Below, one piece after another: positions 33,922-46,009 of a stretch of 64,000 nucleotides of DNA. The stretch is from the NCBI GenBank assembly GCA_958450325.1, contig OY288256.1, positions 42,922,953 through 42,986,952 on the forward strand, written 5' to 3'. Below the pieces are notes generated by a model, which was not told where the DNA came from, did no database searches, and saw nothing but the letters and a program-made list of their open reading frames with translations. Position numbers and translations under genes: made by a program. Numbering within the stretch: position 1 is the stretch's first letter; each line of letters begins with the position of its first letter. Source of the stretch: Agrostemma githago (taxonomy: Eukaryota; Streptophyta; Magnoliopsida; Caryophyllales; Caryophyllaceae).

Positions 33922-35706
33922 TAATTTTTCGATGTGAGATTATGTTATTCAATTTTGTAGTCTTATTAAAATATTTTCTAAGATTCAAAAGTTTTTTTTA
34001 TTGATATTTAAGAAGAAATGATTAGTTTTATTTATAATATAAAGTTCCATTATTTAACTCCCCGGATTTAAGCAAAAGGGCTAAGATAGATAATTATAGG
34101 GTCTTATATTAATAATATACCATGGTGACGGAAACGCCATGGTTTACTAAATCCGAGTGTTACCAACATAGATAATTAATATGTCTTAACGCATACAACT
34201 ACTCTCGGAATTGAAACCCGAACAAAATAAAACTACAAGGTTCAATTTTCGTAAACACATTATTCAATATTCATTCTCTCTCAAGTCAACCCCATTCACG
34301 ACCAAGTAGCACATTAACCTGAAAAAAATAAAAATCCACCGTCAGTGGGGAGTAACTACGAGTCCTCCCAGTCGTGACTGATGAAAATCTAATCATAATT
34401 ACGAGAATATAATAAGAGATAACTTATACTACATTTAAAAACATGATAACATACAAAGTTCATCAAAGGTGATAAAAAAATTACATATATTAGTAGCAAG
34501 GAATATATGATAACGTCAATAATACCTAGTCATAGATAGATAAATAAATAAATAAAATAAATAAATATAATGCAAAGTTGATGCACCCTTCCAGAACTCG
34601 AACCAAAAATATATAGAATAACACGAACTAAGAACGAGCACCGTCCAAGGCTAATAACCTGAAACCCTGAAATTCGATGCCAAAAACCTGACACCAAAAT
34701 AACCCTATGGTGGGACACATAACCGTGAACCCGTGGCTAAGACTGGCCAGACTTTCGAGGGACAAAACGTCTAATTAAGGCGTAAAAGTGCAGACCCTTA
34801 ACCAGTCAAGGCGTAAAAGTGCGGACCCTTGACCCCCAAACGACATATCCATAGACTCATAAGAGTATTACATAAGGAACGGTCAACCCTTAGCAGACCA
34901 ATAACCTGAAACCGTGCCAGGGTACTAGGTAGGCCAATAACCTGAAACCTACCCAGTTTGGTATTGCTCTTCTCGAGTAGACCAATAACCTGAAATCTAC
35001 TCGATATCTTATACTCTAGCCATACCATATATAAAATGGAACAAGGTCCAAAAGATAATATCTGGGCACCATGGATAATCCCATGTTAACATGGCAAACG
35101 CTCATAACCGAGCAATCAATTTTAATAGCATCAATAAGAATAAAGTATAATAAAATTGCTAGAGTATAAGATAAATTTCCACCATAAAAATCAATGTCGC
35201 TTAAAACAACCATTTATCAAAGGTATATTATTCGATTATAAAGACTAAATAAATTTCATGTTAACCATATGATTAAGAAAATAGTATTAGATCATATGAC
35301 ATGTACAACAATTAATTACAAGATTTTATATTTCTCTTACACATGAATATAAATTAATTTATTAAATAAATGATCAAATTATTATTTATGATACATAGTA
35401 AAAGTTGAAAAGTATTAAATAATTGATATTTGTAAAAATAATAGATCTAGTTCTTAAGATAAGCATGTCTATGTTTTACATCATAACATGAAATTTATTC
35501 ACATAGTGTAATAAATCTTTAAATAGTAATTATAAAATTAAATTTTAAAACAAGATGCAAGAAACAGTAATTCTAAAATTAGATTTTTAAATAAGATGCA
35601 AGAGAAAATATAAAGAAGTACAAAAAGTGTAATAAGTCATTAAATAGTAACTATAAAATTAAATTTTAAAAGAAGATGTAGGAGATAATATAAGGGAGTA
35701 CAAAAA

Positions 35707-35786
35707 GATGATGGCAGTGGGGTTCAAACCCTGGTTGTCAAAGTAAATGGACATTATGTCTAACCACTGCGGCACAACTACTATTC
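35707..35786 (-). repeat. tRNA-like (SINE-head-like) sequence
   Basis: On the minus strand an A-box-like CAGTGGTTAGACATAA precedes a B-box-like GGGTTTGAACCCC with tRNA-like spacing. Too diverged and unpaired to be a functional tRNA gene. Confidence 0.35.
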
Positions 35787-36179
35787 TGTTCCTTTCCAGA
35801 ATTAAATTTTACTTAATTGTAAACAAACAGTGTTATTTAGGGTGACGAAAACTTATATTTTTAATTATTATACAATCATGGATAATCTTAACTACACATT
35901 ATAAATGATTAAATTTGAATACATACTGTCAATGAAAATTTATTAATATAAAATTAAGTTTTAAATTCAATTAACACTAGTAGAAAAAGGTCGAATTGTG
36001 TCTCCTCATTTGAGGCGTTTTAGGTAAGTAGCTGCAAATAATTTACCTTTTATTTTTAATAAAAATACTTAGATGAGTCATTTTAGGGATAAATTGCTTA
36101 AAATAGTAAAAAAGAAAAATTTGAGGCGTCGTCCATGGTTTGACGCCTCTCCACCCTTATTTTATTAAAAAAAAAAAAC

Positions 36180-37535
36180 TCATGAAATCCCAAAAATAAA
36201 CTCCAGTAACCCCCTCACCTGACCCTTATCTTCTTTCATCTCCCTCAGTTTCCCGCTCTCCCTCAGTCTTACCTTCTCTACCACCCTAACCCTAAACTCT
36301 CCATCATCCTCCTACTCTCCATTGTCGCGCTTCTGAACCCAGCTTGCACCCTCTCACTGTCACGTCACATCAACCCAGACTCCGACCCCGCGCCTCTCAC
36401 TTTCGCCGGAGATCTGTTTCTTGCCGGAGGTTATTTCTTGTTTGCTTTATTTCTTTCTTCTTTTGCCTTTAATTCTTTGTCACTAATATTTTTGTTAGGG
36501 TTGAGTTTTTACCTGATTTTGTGTTTAATTAAGGGTTGAGTTTTTACCAAAATCAAATAATAGTTGAGGAGAATGAAGGGGGAGAGAAGAGTAGAGTAAC
36601 GTACAAGAATGGAGGCGGGGAGGGCGAAGAATGTGTGAAAATATCTGAGTTAAACAGAAAGAGGAGCGAGGACTAAATAATGGGACGAGTAGAAGTGAAG
36701 GAGGAAGGAAGGCAGGGCAGGGGGAGTGATGTCGTTTTGGGGGAGAGGGGACCTGGGGTGGCAGGTGGCGTGGGAACATCTTGATTTGTTGATCAAGATG
36801 GAAAATAGCAGCTTGCAAACGATGCCTGGCTATGAAATTATATGCCCTTTTCGGAGTCGGATTTGGAGGAGCAGTAGTCTCATTATCATCACCATCACCA
36901 TCACCATCTGCCTTCATTTTGGAGAAGATGATGGAGTAATTAGTTAGTCTCGTATTTGGCTGAATTTGTCTGTTTTCTTTAAACACGCCACAAATAAAAC
37001 CCCCATCACTTACTTTGTTTGTTTCTTAAAATAAAAATTCACTCATCTCATATTTTCATTACTTTGAAAAGATCCAATTGAAATTTTTAAGCCTCCTTTT
37101 GAAACTCTACCTAAAGGTTCATTCTCACAAGTATGTATGGAGTTCTCAAAATGAATATGTTTTATGAAAGTATATGAATAAAATTGTCTTATTTTGGTAC
37201 TTTTCCATTGTTTATTTACATTTTGTATCTTAAATATTTGGGGTAATCATAAATTGAGCAATAAGAAGCTAAAGAGACTCAACCTATCGTAATTATCGCT
37301 TCAGTCTCTCAATACTCACTTCATTTGCATCAAATTTTTGAATTGCTTGTTTATTTCATTCGTATGTTTGTCTCATCTTAAGCGAAGCCGATGGATTTGT
37401 ACCATTTCAGAACCTGATATTCAAGTATATTCAAAGTGCATGTTCTCTTCCCTCTTCTTTCACATATTTTTGTTGAATTAATGCTTATTTTTTCCCATGG
37501 TTATATTATATTTGGATGTAATTTTGCAATTGCAG
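36180..37535. other. CACTA A interior, UTR-like and intron-like sequence
   Basis: C/T-rich segment (36190-36430) reminiscent of a plant 5' UTR, followed by AT-rich intron-like DNA leading to the SmE exon. The minus-strand frame at 36525-36986 has no recognisable domain. Probably captured host sequence. Confidence 0.4.
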
Positions 37536-37598
37536 AAAGCTCGTATTCAAATATGGTTGTTTGAACAAAAGGATTTGAAGATTGAAAGCCATATTACT
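37536..37598 (+). pseudogene. Captured exon of a small nuclear ribonucleoprotein SmE gene
   Basis: A 63-bp exon framed by TTGCAG and GTAAGC encodes 21 residues beginning Lys-Ala-Arg-Ile-Gln-Ile-Trp-Leu-Phe-Glu-Gln-Lys-Asp-Leu, the Sm1 motif region of plant SmE, a spliceosomal Sm-ring subunit. The following Lys-Ile-Glu-Ser-His-Ile differs from the usual Arg-Ile-Glu-Gly-Arg-Ile, as expected of an unconstrained copy. The preceding and following SmE exons were not found nearby. This is a gene fragment carried by CACTA A. Confidence 0.8.
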
Positions 37599-39246
37599 GT
37601 AAGCTCCTCATCTTGTTGTTATTATGCTTCTGATGGTATTTTTTAGTTCTGAGTCGGAGGGCAATGGTTAGGTTTAGAATCATATGCAAGTATGTTAGGA
37701 TGAGACCGTCTTACGTCCTGAATTTGTAAGATAGTCTATGGCAAGAATATGTGGATTACCCGTATTCTGAGTAGTTTCATATGCAGGGTATCTGAAGTTT
37801 TTCATCCTCGGTGGCAAAGTGGTTGCTTAGTTTTTCATACACTCATTTCTCGATTCTTTGTCCGATCAGACGTGGCCTTAAAGAGCAAATAATTGTCATT
37901 TCTCTAGCTAATGGGCTATAGATACTCTTAATAAGTTTTGTGAACGAGAGAGAGTAAGATGTCACTCTTTGAATTGTAACCATGCTGCTTATTTTCATAA
38001 TCTACTAAACTAATTAACTGCTTGGGTTTTTGTTTTAATTTGTCTTAATTTCTTTTTAGTATTTTGATAAACTAAACTAATTAACTGCGAAATATTAATA
38101 CACTTCCTTAATTATTGAAGAAAAAAAAGGATCAAAATTGGTTGTGTAAATTAGATAGCTGTTATACTCCAGTTGTTATGGTAGTTATAGATGATGCAGT
38201 ATGATGTACATGTATTTGATGTTTTTTCATTTAATACATACTCACATGATTGTGAATTTTATTTATAGGGAAAAAAGGGAAAAAAGGGAGAGCATTACAA
38301 AGACAACTCTTAAAAATGACCAGTGAGCTTTCTCTTTAACAACATTTTCAGTGGGAATTTTCAGCTCAACATGCTTGGAATCGAAAGCAGGTACACAACC
38401 CCTTTCACACTAAGGTAAGCATGTGACACGGCTATATACTTTCTCCATACCTTGTGTGCTATTCCGTAATATTCTAGCGATAGTTTATGAGATTCAAACA
38501 CGCGACCATAGGTCGTGCTTAATTTTCATCTATTTATTTGTGTGAAGTATTTTGATATAATCAGCAGGTGTTTGTGAGTGTAAAGGTTCAACCCGACTGA
38601 AGTTACTTGTTCGGATTTGATGGTGAGCTCGAATGTAGTCCGCAAGTGTTCCAAGTTAAAGGGAATGCTTGACACAACCTGTTTTTTCTTGCAATTTTAG
38701 TTGTAGACGGCCTACTTATTGAATTTCTAGATCAGGTATTTCCTTGGATCTCTGTAAACTTCAATAATTTGGTGATTTGTGATTTATTACTCTTAGATTT
38801 GATTAATTTCTATAATTTGGATTAGTTGATGTGTAAATTGGCAATGGGTATACTAACTCTCTGGTTTATAAAGTGAACAATTCATCTCTTGTCTTTCAAT
38901 GTGAGACTCACATGTAGGCTATTTTAACGTAATTTAATTTCCAATTCGTAACTACAGAAGATGATATGTACTCACAAGAAAAGGTTTGAATACCCTAAAA
39001 AAAATTCAATTTGCAAAATCCTCTTAAGCTTCTCATTACTTTCAATACCTGAGAACACACAGCACTAATCAGTAACCTCGTCGAAACAAGAACTCGTAGT
39101 ACGTACTCCTTAAGGTAAGGCTACATCTTTTGCACATAGGCTTCTTTTTACTTTCAATAATTAAGAGCTTATACTACTCCTAAATACTGAGTAGCCACTT
39201 AGAAATCATCATTTGAATACCAATATAATCATCAATTTCTTTGTGA
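37599..39246. other. CACTA A interior, intron-like sequence
   Basis: AT-rich DNA with scattered splice-like signals and no recognisable coding exon. It probably includes captured introns. Confidence 0.35.
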
Positions 39247-39251
39247 TCAGA

Positions 39252-39338
39252 AACTTGCTTCTGGTCCTACAACAATTGAAGTCGCACCTGACCCTTTCAG
39301 AGAGGAAGCTAAGTATTTCACTGAGATGTGTACATAAC
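39252..39338 (+). pseudogene. Exon-like relic, unidentified
   Basis: After an AG at 39249-39250 a frame reads Leu-Ala-Ser-Gly-Pro-Thr-Thr-Ile-Glu-Val-Ala-Pro-Asp-Pro-Phe-Arg-Glu-Glu-Ala-Lys, ending in a stop. Its protein-like composition suggests a captured host exon, but the source gene is not recognised. Confidence 0.35.
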
Positions 39339-39439
39339 ATATAAATAGATGTAAGTTGGTTATGCATTTCTAAACGTCTGCAAAACTTATATTTATATGT
39401 GAATACGAGATATTTTTGAAGTTATATTTCTTGTGTAGG

Positions 39440-39548
39440 TCCGTATTCCCTTGAGACTGACGATAGATTTAATAACCCCAGCGGTTCAGTCTATTACTCT
39501 ATGATGAAGCCAGTGAAGCGAAAAACTTGGCCTTAGAGTTGGCTAAAA
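39440..39548 (+). pseudogene. Exon-like relic, unidentified
   Basis: Between TGTGTAG and TGTAAGC two overlapping frames look protein-like: Ser-Leu-Glu-Thr-Asp-Asp-Arg-Phe first, then Tyr-Asp-Glu-Ala-Ser-Glu-Ala-Lys-Asn-Leu-Ala-Leu-Glu-Leu-Ala-Lys in another frame. This is consistent with one exon carrying an indel. Source unknown; probably from the same captured locus as the relic at 39252. Confidence 0.35.
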
Positions 39549-40179
39549 TGTAAGCTTAGCTACTTCATCTGACTTTAGTACTACAATTATATGCACCCTT
39601 CATATAGATTCACTGTATCTTCTTTCTAGAGCTATCCAAATAAAAAATGTAACTTCAGCTACTTCATCTGACTTTAGTGCTGGAATTATATGTACCCTTT
39701 ACCTGGATTCACTATATCTTCTTTGTACAGCTATCTAAACTAAGGTCATGTTCGGTTAACTTTGACGATAAAAAAGATTAATCTCAAATACGTTGGTTCC
39801 ACATTCCGTCCAATGATCCATTTGCTTATTTATACTCTCGACATATTTTTGAAAAACAGTGGCACACTTTTTCTTTTTAATGAAACTTGTGTCGTTTAGA
39901 AATATAATGAATCTAAGTGAAGAATAGGAGTAAAACTGGGCATATTTTCTGATGAGCTAATGTTTGATTTTTAAAATGTAAGGCTTAGATAAATATGTTG
40001 AATGGAGTGGAAAAATGTTTGGAATGGGTTATGATGAAATGGTCGGGTGAGCTCTTTTTCATCCCCTTCCTCTCTATTGTTTAATTTCATTGTATTTGTT
40101 TGGAGGCTGCTGTCTCAATAGATGATCCTTTCGTTCAATTGTTTCACTTTGGTCAAAAATTTTAATTTATCGTTATATC

Positions 40180-40551
40180 CACAGGATCCTTAATAGGCAA
40201 CGAAAACTGATGGGACTCAAATGGGTAGCAAACCTGTTTATATAACCCTTGTAAAGTGGTCGCTGTTCCGTTGCAAAATAAAAAACTCCGTTGCAATTCC
40301 GTTGCAAATAAAGGGTTAAGCGGTCGCAAATCCGTCGCAAATATCGTTGACCGGGTTTGACTTAACAACTACATATACCGTCACAATTCCGTCGCAAATT
40401 TACGTTTGCGACGGTTTTGTGTTTTTTTGCTACCCTTTATTGCGACTACTCCGATCCGTCGCAAAATAGTCGCAAAACAGGTATTTGCGACGGATTTCGC
40501 ATCTTTTGCGACGGATTGTGTCGTCGCAAATGACCTTTTTTTTTTGTAGTG
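40180..40551. mobile_element. CACTA-like right-end remnant
   Basis: Dense inverted copies of TTTGCGACGG / CCGTCGCAAA (40260-40530) end in TTTTTTTTTGTAGTG, a CACTACAAAAA-type terminus. The matching left end was not found, so it is truncated. Confidence 0.6.
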
Positions 40552-41065
40552 ACCACTTTTTTGTTTTTTCTTTTCTTTCTCATTGGCCTATTTGATACAC
40601 CCAGATTACCGTATCTGGGTAGGTATTAGTTTTTTCTTTGGACGTTTAGGAAATGGAGAAGTCTTAATGAGAATACTATGATGTAGGGGACAACGTGAAG
40701 TTTGGATTACCAACGGCATTTACAATCTCACTAAGATGTCACGGAATGTGATTAAGTACGGTAGGCAGATGGCTTCACCCCGTGAGCTTTCTCCCTTGAG
40801 GCCATCATGTAGGATACTGACTATCTTATAAAAGCCCATTCTCTGCCCAATCTTCTCTATGTAGAGGTATCATTATTATTTCATTCTTCTCTCTGACTTC
40901 GACTCAAGTGAAGTAAGTGGACTTAACTTGGCATGCCACGCCATGCGGGAGGGAGATGGGAACACGGATCATTACTTCTGCCAGAGGACATGAGCAGGAA
41001 CCGCACTGCCTACAGAATTGACCCCACTAGACCCAGGTGAAACCTGGTCGGAAAACCGCTGTCGT
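40552..41065. other. CACTA A interior, unassigned
   Basis: About 500 bp of more GC-balanced sequence, possibly captured host DNA, that continues after CACTA B at 43321. No coding assignment. Confidence 0.3.
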
Positions 41066-43317
41066 CACTACTACAAAAGAGCACTTGGGCCACGGCTGAA
41101 TTCGTGGCAAAAGTGTTAAATTTTCGTGGCTAAAGTACTTTGCCACGGAAAAATCATATCTGGCGCAAGTGGCCGTGGCGAACAAATAGCCACGGAAAAA
41201 AAACCCGTGGCAAGTATTGATTTTATTGCCACAGAGTCTCCCGTGGCTACAATTAACTTTTTGCCACGGGTTATCCCGTGGCTAATTACGCTTGTGAAAA
41301 AATATTTATTTCGGTGAAAATATATAATAAATTAATTAATTAATAACCGTAATAATTCTCTACCTCTAGAGTAGTCACATTTGAAACGGTTACTACCTTT
41401 ATAGTCACATCTACCTCTAGAATAGTCACATTTGAAACGGTTACTACTACCTTTATAGTCACATCTGAGTCATTTCAATATCATTTAATTTCACCAGTCG
41501 CACGCATCGAAGAGCCTTCCCTGGAGGTCACCCATCTTAACACTACTCTCACTCAAGCACGCTTAACTGTGGAGTTCTTATGTCCAGCTACCAGAAATGA
41601 ATTTGAACTTTGTTGACATAATCATTGTTTGAATTCCTTTAAAATGTTTTTTTCCACAAACTACGTTTACTTTTGAGTATATAATTGGTTTTTCCCCCAA
41701 TGATTTACTATTTATGATTAAAAAAATTGTTCCCGTAAAAAAAATCAAGTTTCGAAATTGACTCTCGAACTCATGATTTCATTAATTTATCGATATTTGT
41801 ATTTTAATTTCTATTTTTTTACGTTCTTTTATTGCTAGTTCTTTCAATATGTTTTTTCTTTTTGTTGTTGGTTTAATTAGATATTTTATTTGCTATGAAC
41901 TATCGGTCGTTATTTTATTTCATTAGTTTTTATCCTCATCGAGTTTCCTCTTGTCTACTCTAAGTTTTACCAGAATTTTATTTTTCATTAAATTAATTTT
42001 GTTTTATATTCATTTTTTAAAATATCTTCCAAATAATATTATAGAATAATTATTGAGTTAGATAGTTGACGATAAATTAATTTTTTATTTTCTCACCAGT
42101 GGTCCTTAATTATTAGATTTTCTTACATGTATTTGTAAGTTATTTGTTTTTCTCAATTATACCTCTCTTTTTTTGAAAAATAATTTTAACTGATTATTAA
42201 ACTTAGGTACGACTTTTCAAAACATTAATCTTTTTTCCAAACCAAATAACTTGAAAACAATTAATTTACAAAACTAATCATTATTTTCACAGTCAAAGTT
42301 AATTCCATAAAAAAAATATTGATCGATTAGAATTCTTAAATACGAATTAAAAATAATTTTTTTCACACATAAAATATTGTAAGAAAATAAATCAATAATT
42401 TGAAAAAAAATAATACAACACTCGAAAGTTGCGGTTATGAGTTATGCTCGGTCCCTTTCTTTTAAAGTTTTTTTGTCTTCAAAAGAGGTTTAATACATGT
42501 GAAAAATATATTAATTAATTAAGTAAGCGGTAAAACTGAAAGATCTCAACGATGGATGATAAATCACATACTTCTTTTTACTTGATATGCTATGTACGCC
42601 GCATATTAGCTATCATATATATTACACTATTTAAGTGTCATCCAGTCTTTCAAAAGTCATACTTTAGATTATATAATTTTAGTTAAACATATTGTCAAAT
42701 TAAGAGAAATCAATGACTTCAAAAATTATGATTAGTTGAAAATCAACAAATAAGACAACCAAAGTTTTCTGTACTTGAATTTTGTTTTACAATTTTTTTA
42801 AATATTTTTAAAAATTAATAAAAGAATAACATTTTTTTTGAGTAATAAAATATTTTCGAATTTAAATTTTTTATTTAATTTCATATTATCTATAACTTTA
42901 AATATTAAAGAATTTTTTAAGACCAAAATTTGACATTTGGTTAAACTTGAAAGCAATTTATTAAAGTTTGAAGAACCACATTAGCCACATGCGTTTATTA
43001 CATCAGTGGCTAAAAAATAATTTCGCCACGGAAATTAATTACATCGTGGCTAAAAAATATTTGCCACAGAACAAATTTGTGGGTAAATATATTTTTGCCA
43101 CGGGTGTGGCAACTTTCGTGGCAAGAGTGATTACTGACCACGACTTTAATAAAATTCGTGGCGCAAGTGAACTTTAGCCACGGAAAAAATTGTCCCGTGG
43201 CATATTTTTTTTCTCAGGTACTGTATCAAATTTTTTCCCATGGCTAGGTAAAAATTAGCCACGAATAACAAATTACCGTGGCATAATTCGTGGCGCAAGT
43301 GGCAATTTGTTGTAGTG
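41066..43317. mobile_element. CACTA-like element B, non-autonomous, 2.25 kb
   Basis: Ends CACTACTACAAAAGAG and ...ATTTGTTGTAGTG, with 3-bp TSD CGT (41063-41065 and 43318-43320). Both subterminal regions (41088-41290 and 42980-43300) are packed with GCCACGG / CCGTGGC motifs in both orientations. The middle (41340-42960) is AT-rich and shows no coding potential. Confidence 0.85.
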
Positions 43318-43320
43318 CGT

Positions 43321-43860
43321 CTCTCTCGTATTCCACCGCTCCAGTCCTGCCTACGTTGTTGAGCTCCTCACCCACCTCTGTCAGGTTTATTATCTAACTA
43401 CTCTGAACTCTAATTCAATTCATCCTCGCCATTTACAGTTTCTGATCCATCACCGTCATTCTCAATTACCACTCTAAATAAGCAGCAGAATTCATTCTCG
43501 CTATTCAGGCTTATGGGGACCGTAGACGAACGTTAGCAACTGCAAGGACTCAAGTAGATGAAAGTTCTTGACACATTGATGTACTTGTTAAATATTTTAC
43601 AAGAGTATGAGTGAAGCAAATGAATTGCGGGACAAATGAGCTTCATATTTTACAAGAGTACGAGTACTTAGAAACATATCTGTATTACTTTTTTGTCTTG
43701 TGTAAATGTCGAGGATGTGGATGGAATGAATGATGTAAGACATTTGGTTGTATAAATGTATTAATTTGCATTCAAATTTAAGGATGTATTAAATATTAAA
43801 ATTTTATATTTTGATTCATTTCCAATGCAATAATTGTTTTTTTCATTTTTTCTAAATTAG
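43321..43860. other. CACTA A interior, unassigned
   Basis: Continuation of the sequence interrupted by CACTA B. No reading frame or domain recognised. Confidence 0.3.
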
Positions 43861-45603
43861 TAGTGAGGCGTCATTTTTTTTAAAGACGTCGCAAATAACA
43901 CAGCTATTTGAGACGTCTTTTCAATAAAACGCCGCAAATATGACAGTTATTTGAGGCGTCATTTCAAAAAAGCGCCGCAAAAGGATTCTTATTTGCGGCG
44001 TTTTTCAGATGCCGCACCTCAATTCTCTATCTGCGGCCCCGCCATTTGAGGCTTCATGAAAAACGCCTCAAATACAGAGTTTTTTGGAGCCGCAAATAGC
44101 CTTTTTTCTACTAGTGTAAAATAATGTCATATTAATTATTTAACAAGTTTTTATACTTATAATTTATAATAACATTTTTAATAGGAAATTTCATGAATAA
44201 TTAATTAAATAAATAAACAAAAATATTTTATGATACTTATAAATTAATTTTAACCAACGAAAATCAGAATATATTTATATAAAATACCATATGAATTTAT
44301 CTCATATTTATTATAACTTGAGGGTTTTATTACCTAATTATCCATTTAAATCCAAAAAACATAATTATATAAATTATAAAATCACCATGCAAAATTTTAT
44401 TACATACTAAAATGTCAAATTATAACAAAAAAATATATATTATTTTTTTTCATAATTATTTACATATTGTGGATATTAATGCATGCATGAATGAATATTC
44501 ATAAAAAAAATGTGATTACATGGAAAAATAAAATAATGATCCGAAAATCAAATCTAAAACATAAAAATCTACATGCAACATCATCAAAAAAAAAAATAAG
44601 AATATAATTAAGAAAATAATTATTTTAATCATTCATATAATTTATATATTTATTGCATGATAAATAAATTAGAAGCATGATTAAATAATGAGCAACCAAT
44701 CATATATTCATATATTCATCACAAAAATATACACATAATTTATACCATGAAGTTCATATATTGTCATAATTTTTAAATTTCATATATATCCTCAATCTCA
44801 TTATAAATTCATAAAAATATTAGAATTTCATAAATCAAGAAAAGGAGTAAACCTAGTTACCTTGAGAGAAATTAGTATTACTAATAAGTAGAATGTGAGT
44901 GATATCAACCCAAGTGATTTCCTTCCACCAAGGTGTCTTGTTCACTAATAAATATGAGTAGTGGTGTGGGAAGATGATATGAAAAAAAGAAATTGTGAGA
45001 AATGGAGGGATGATGTTCACGGTGGAATCGTGGAGGAAGCATAAGGAGTTCATCACAATTTAAGGACAAGAATTAAGGCTAGGTAGATGATGATTAGCCA
45101 TAGCCATCTAGCCATGCATGCCTAAGGACCTATGCTCATAGACCTTAGGCTCTAAGGATGTGACACAAGTTGGCAAGTTGGCAAGTTGCAAGCATGTGAC
45201 ACAACTAAGTGAAGTGTGAGTGAAATAGATGAGGACGACGGAATTGCGGTCCGCGGATTACGGTGACAGCCTGTCGTATTTCGAGCATAACTTTCTCTAC
45301 AGAACTCCGATTACGATGATTAAGGTGGCGTTGGAAAGGTTATGAGGAAGATCTAAAACTCTTATGTTTTGATCAAGAGCCAAATACGTCTCTAACCTGA
45401 CGTAAAATGAGCAATTATATTACCTAAGTTTATTAGTCCATCCGAACATAAGGGTTTAAGAGGATAAATAAAAGTGTGAAGGGTGGGAACCTGAAATATT
45501 AATTCCAAGCATACAAATGATGGATGAATTAATGGATAATGGGGATGGAGTTAAAAGAGTTTTATATATGTTTATCAAATTATGAAAACACGGGTACACA
45601 TTA

Positions 45604-45805
45604 TCATGATTTTTTTGATGTGGTATAATTTACTATCTTAAGAGCTCATTTTAAGATCCAAAAGAACACATGATTACTCTTATTTATAATATAGAATCAT
45701 CGTCTTATTTTAATTGTTTCGATGTGGAACAATTTTTAGTTGTAGTCTTATTAAGAGTTTCTCTAAGATCAAAAGTTTTTTTGTCGATATTCAAAAACAA
45801 TGATT
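45604..45805. repeat. AT-rich tandem repeat array, segment 5
   Basis: The last recognisable copies of the 135-bp unit, continuing directly from the segment broken at 34052. Confidence 0.8.
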
Positions 45806-45834
45806 ATGTTATAATGTAATATATTGTATTGGTG

Positions 45835-46009
45835 GATGTCCACACTATGACGACATTATGTCGACATCATATCTACACAGAATATTCTAGACCCAGAAGA
45901 AACCGTAGATATTTGTATATGTATATATACACGTTAATGATCAATGTAATAGAGTACCTCATTCTCTCCTCTTTCTCTCCCATATTATAACACGTTATCA
46001 GCACGTGAC
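45835..46009 (+). mobile_element. Copia-like LTR end with TTATCAGCACG-type priming site
   Basis: GGTGGATGTCCACAC near the left and TATAACACGTTATCAGCACG at 45987-46006. The latter resembles the LTR/primer-site junction of many plant Copia elements. The LTR would be only about 150 bp. No Copia coding sequence follows before the Tat element, so it is a fragment. Confidence 0.4.

Larger units (their letters stand above)
31525..34052. repeat. AT-rich tandem repeat array, segment 4
   Basis: Further diverged copies of the 135-bp unit, interrupted by a MITE at 32901 and a MITE remnant at about 33835-33921. The array is cut by the Tekay-like LTR at 34053 and continues at 45604. Confidence 0.85.
35975..44116. 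mobile_element. CACTA transposon A with captured gene fragments
   Basis: The terminal inverted repeats are CACTAGTAGAAAAAGG and its complement ending CTACTAGTG, flanked by a 3-bp TSD TAA (35972-35974 and 44117-44119). Subterminal regions carry repeated motifs around GAGGCGTC/GACGCC and GCGGC (36005-36150, 43860-44095), as CACTA elements do. No transposase is recognised. The interior holds a UTR-like pyrimidine-rich stretch (36190-36470), an SmE exon, other exon-like relics and two further CACTA-derived insertions. Confidence 0.88.
34053..45598 (+). mobile_element. Tekay/Del-like Gypsy LTR (solo), interrupted by CACTA elements
   Basis: The left end TTTAACTCCCCGGATTTAAG matches the TGTAACACCCCGGAT start of Tekay/Del chromovirus LTRs with few changes, and the right end is ...CACGGGTACA. 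Perfect 5-bp TSD CATTA at 34048-34052 and 45599-45603. Removing the CACTA insertion (35975-44116) leaves about 3.4 kb, a usual Tekay LTR size. No primer-binding site or coding region is seen, so it is read as a solo LTR. The body includes three to four repeats of AATAACCTGAAACC-type sequence (34640-35000). Orientation is taken from the canonical start. Confidence 0.65.

Noticed and set aside
36525..36986. 153-codon minus-strand frame
   Set aside because: Lies in UTR-like captured DNA, has no recognisable domain and low-complexity composition.
45835..46009. Complete Copia or TRIM element
   Set aside because: Only one LTR-like end and priming-site-like sequence are visible; no second LTR, TSD or coding region, so only a fragment is reported.
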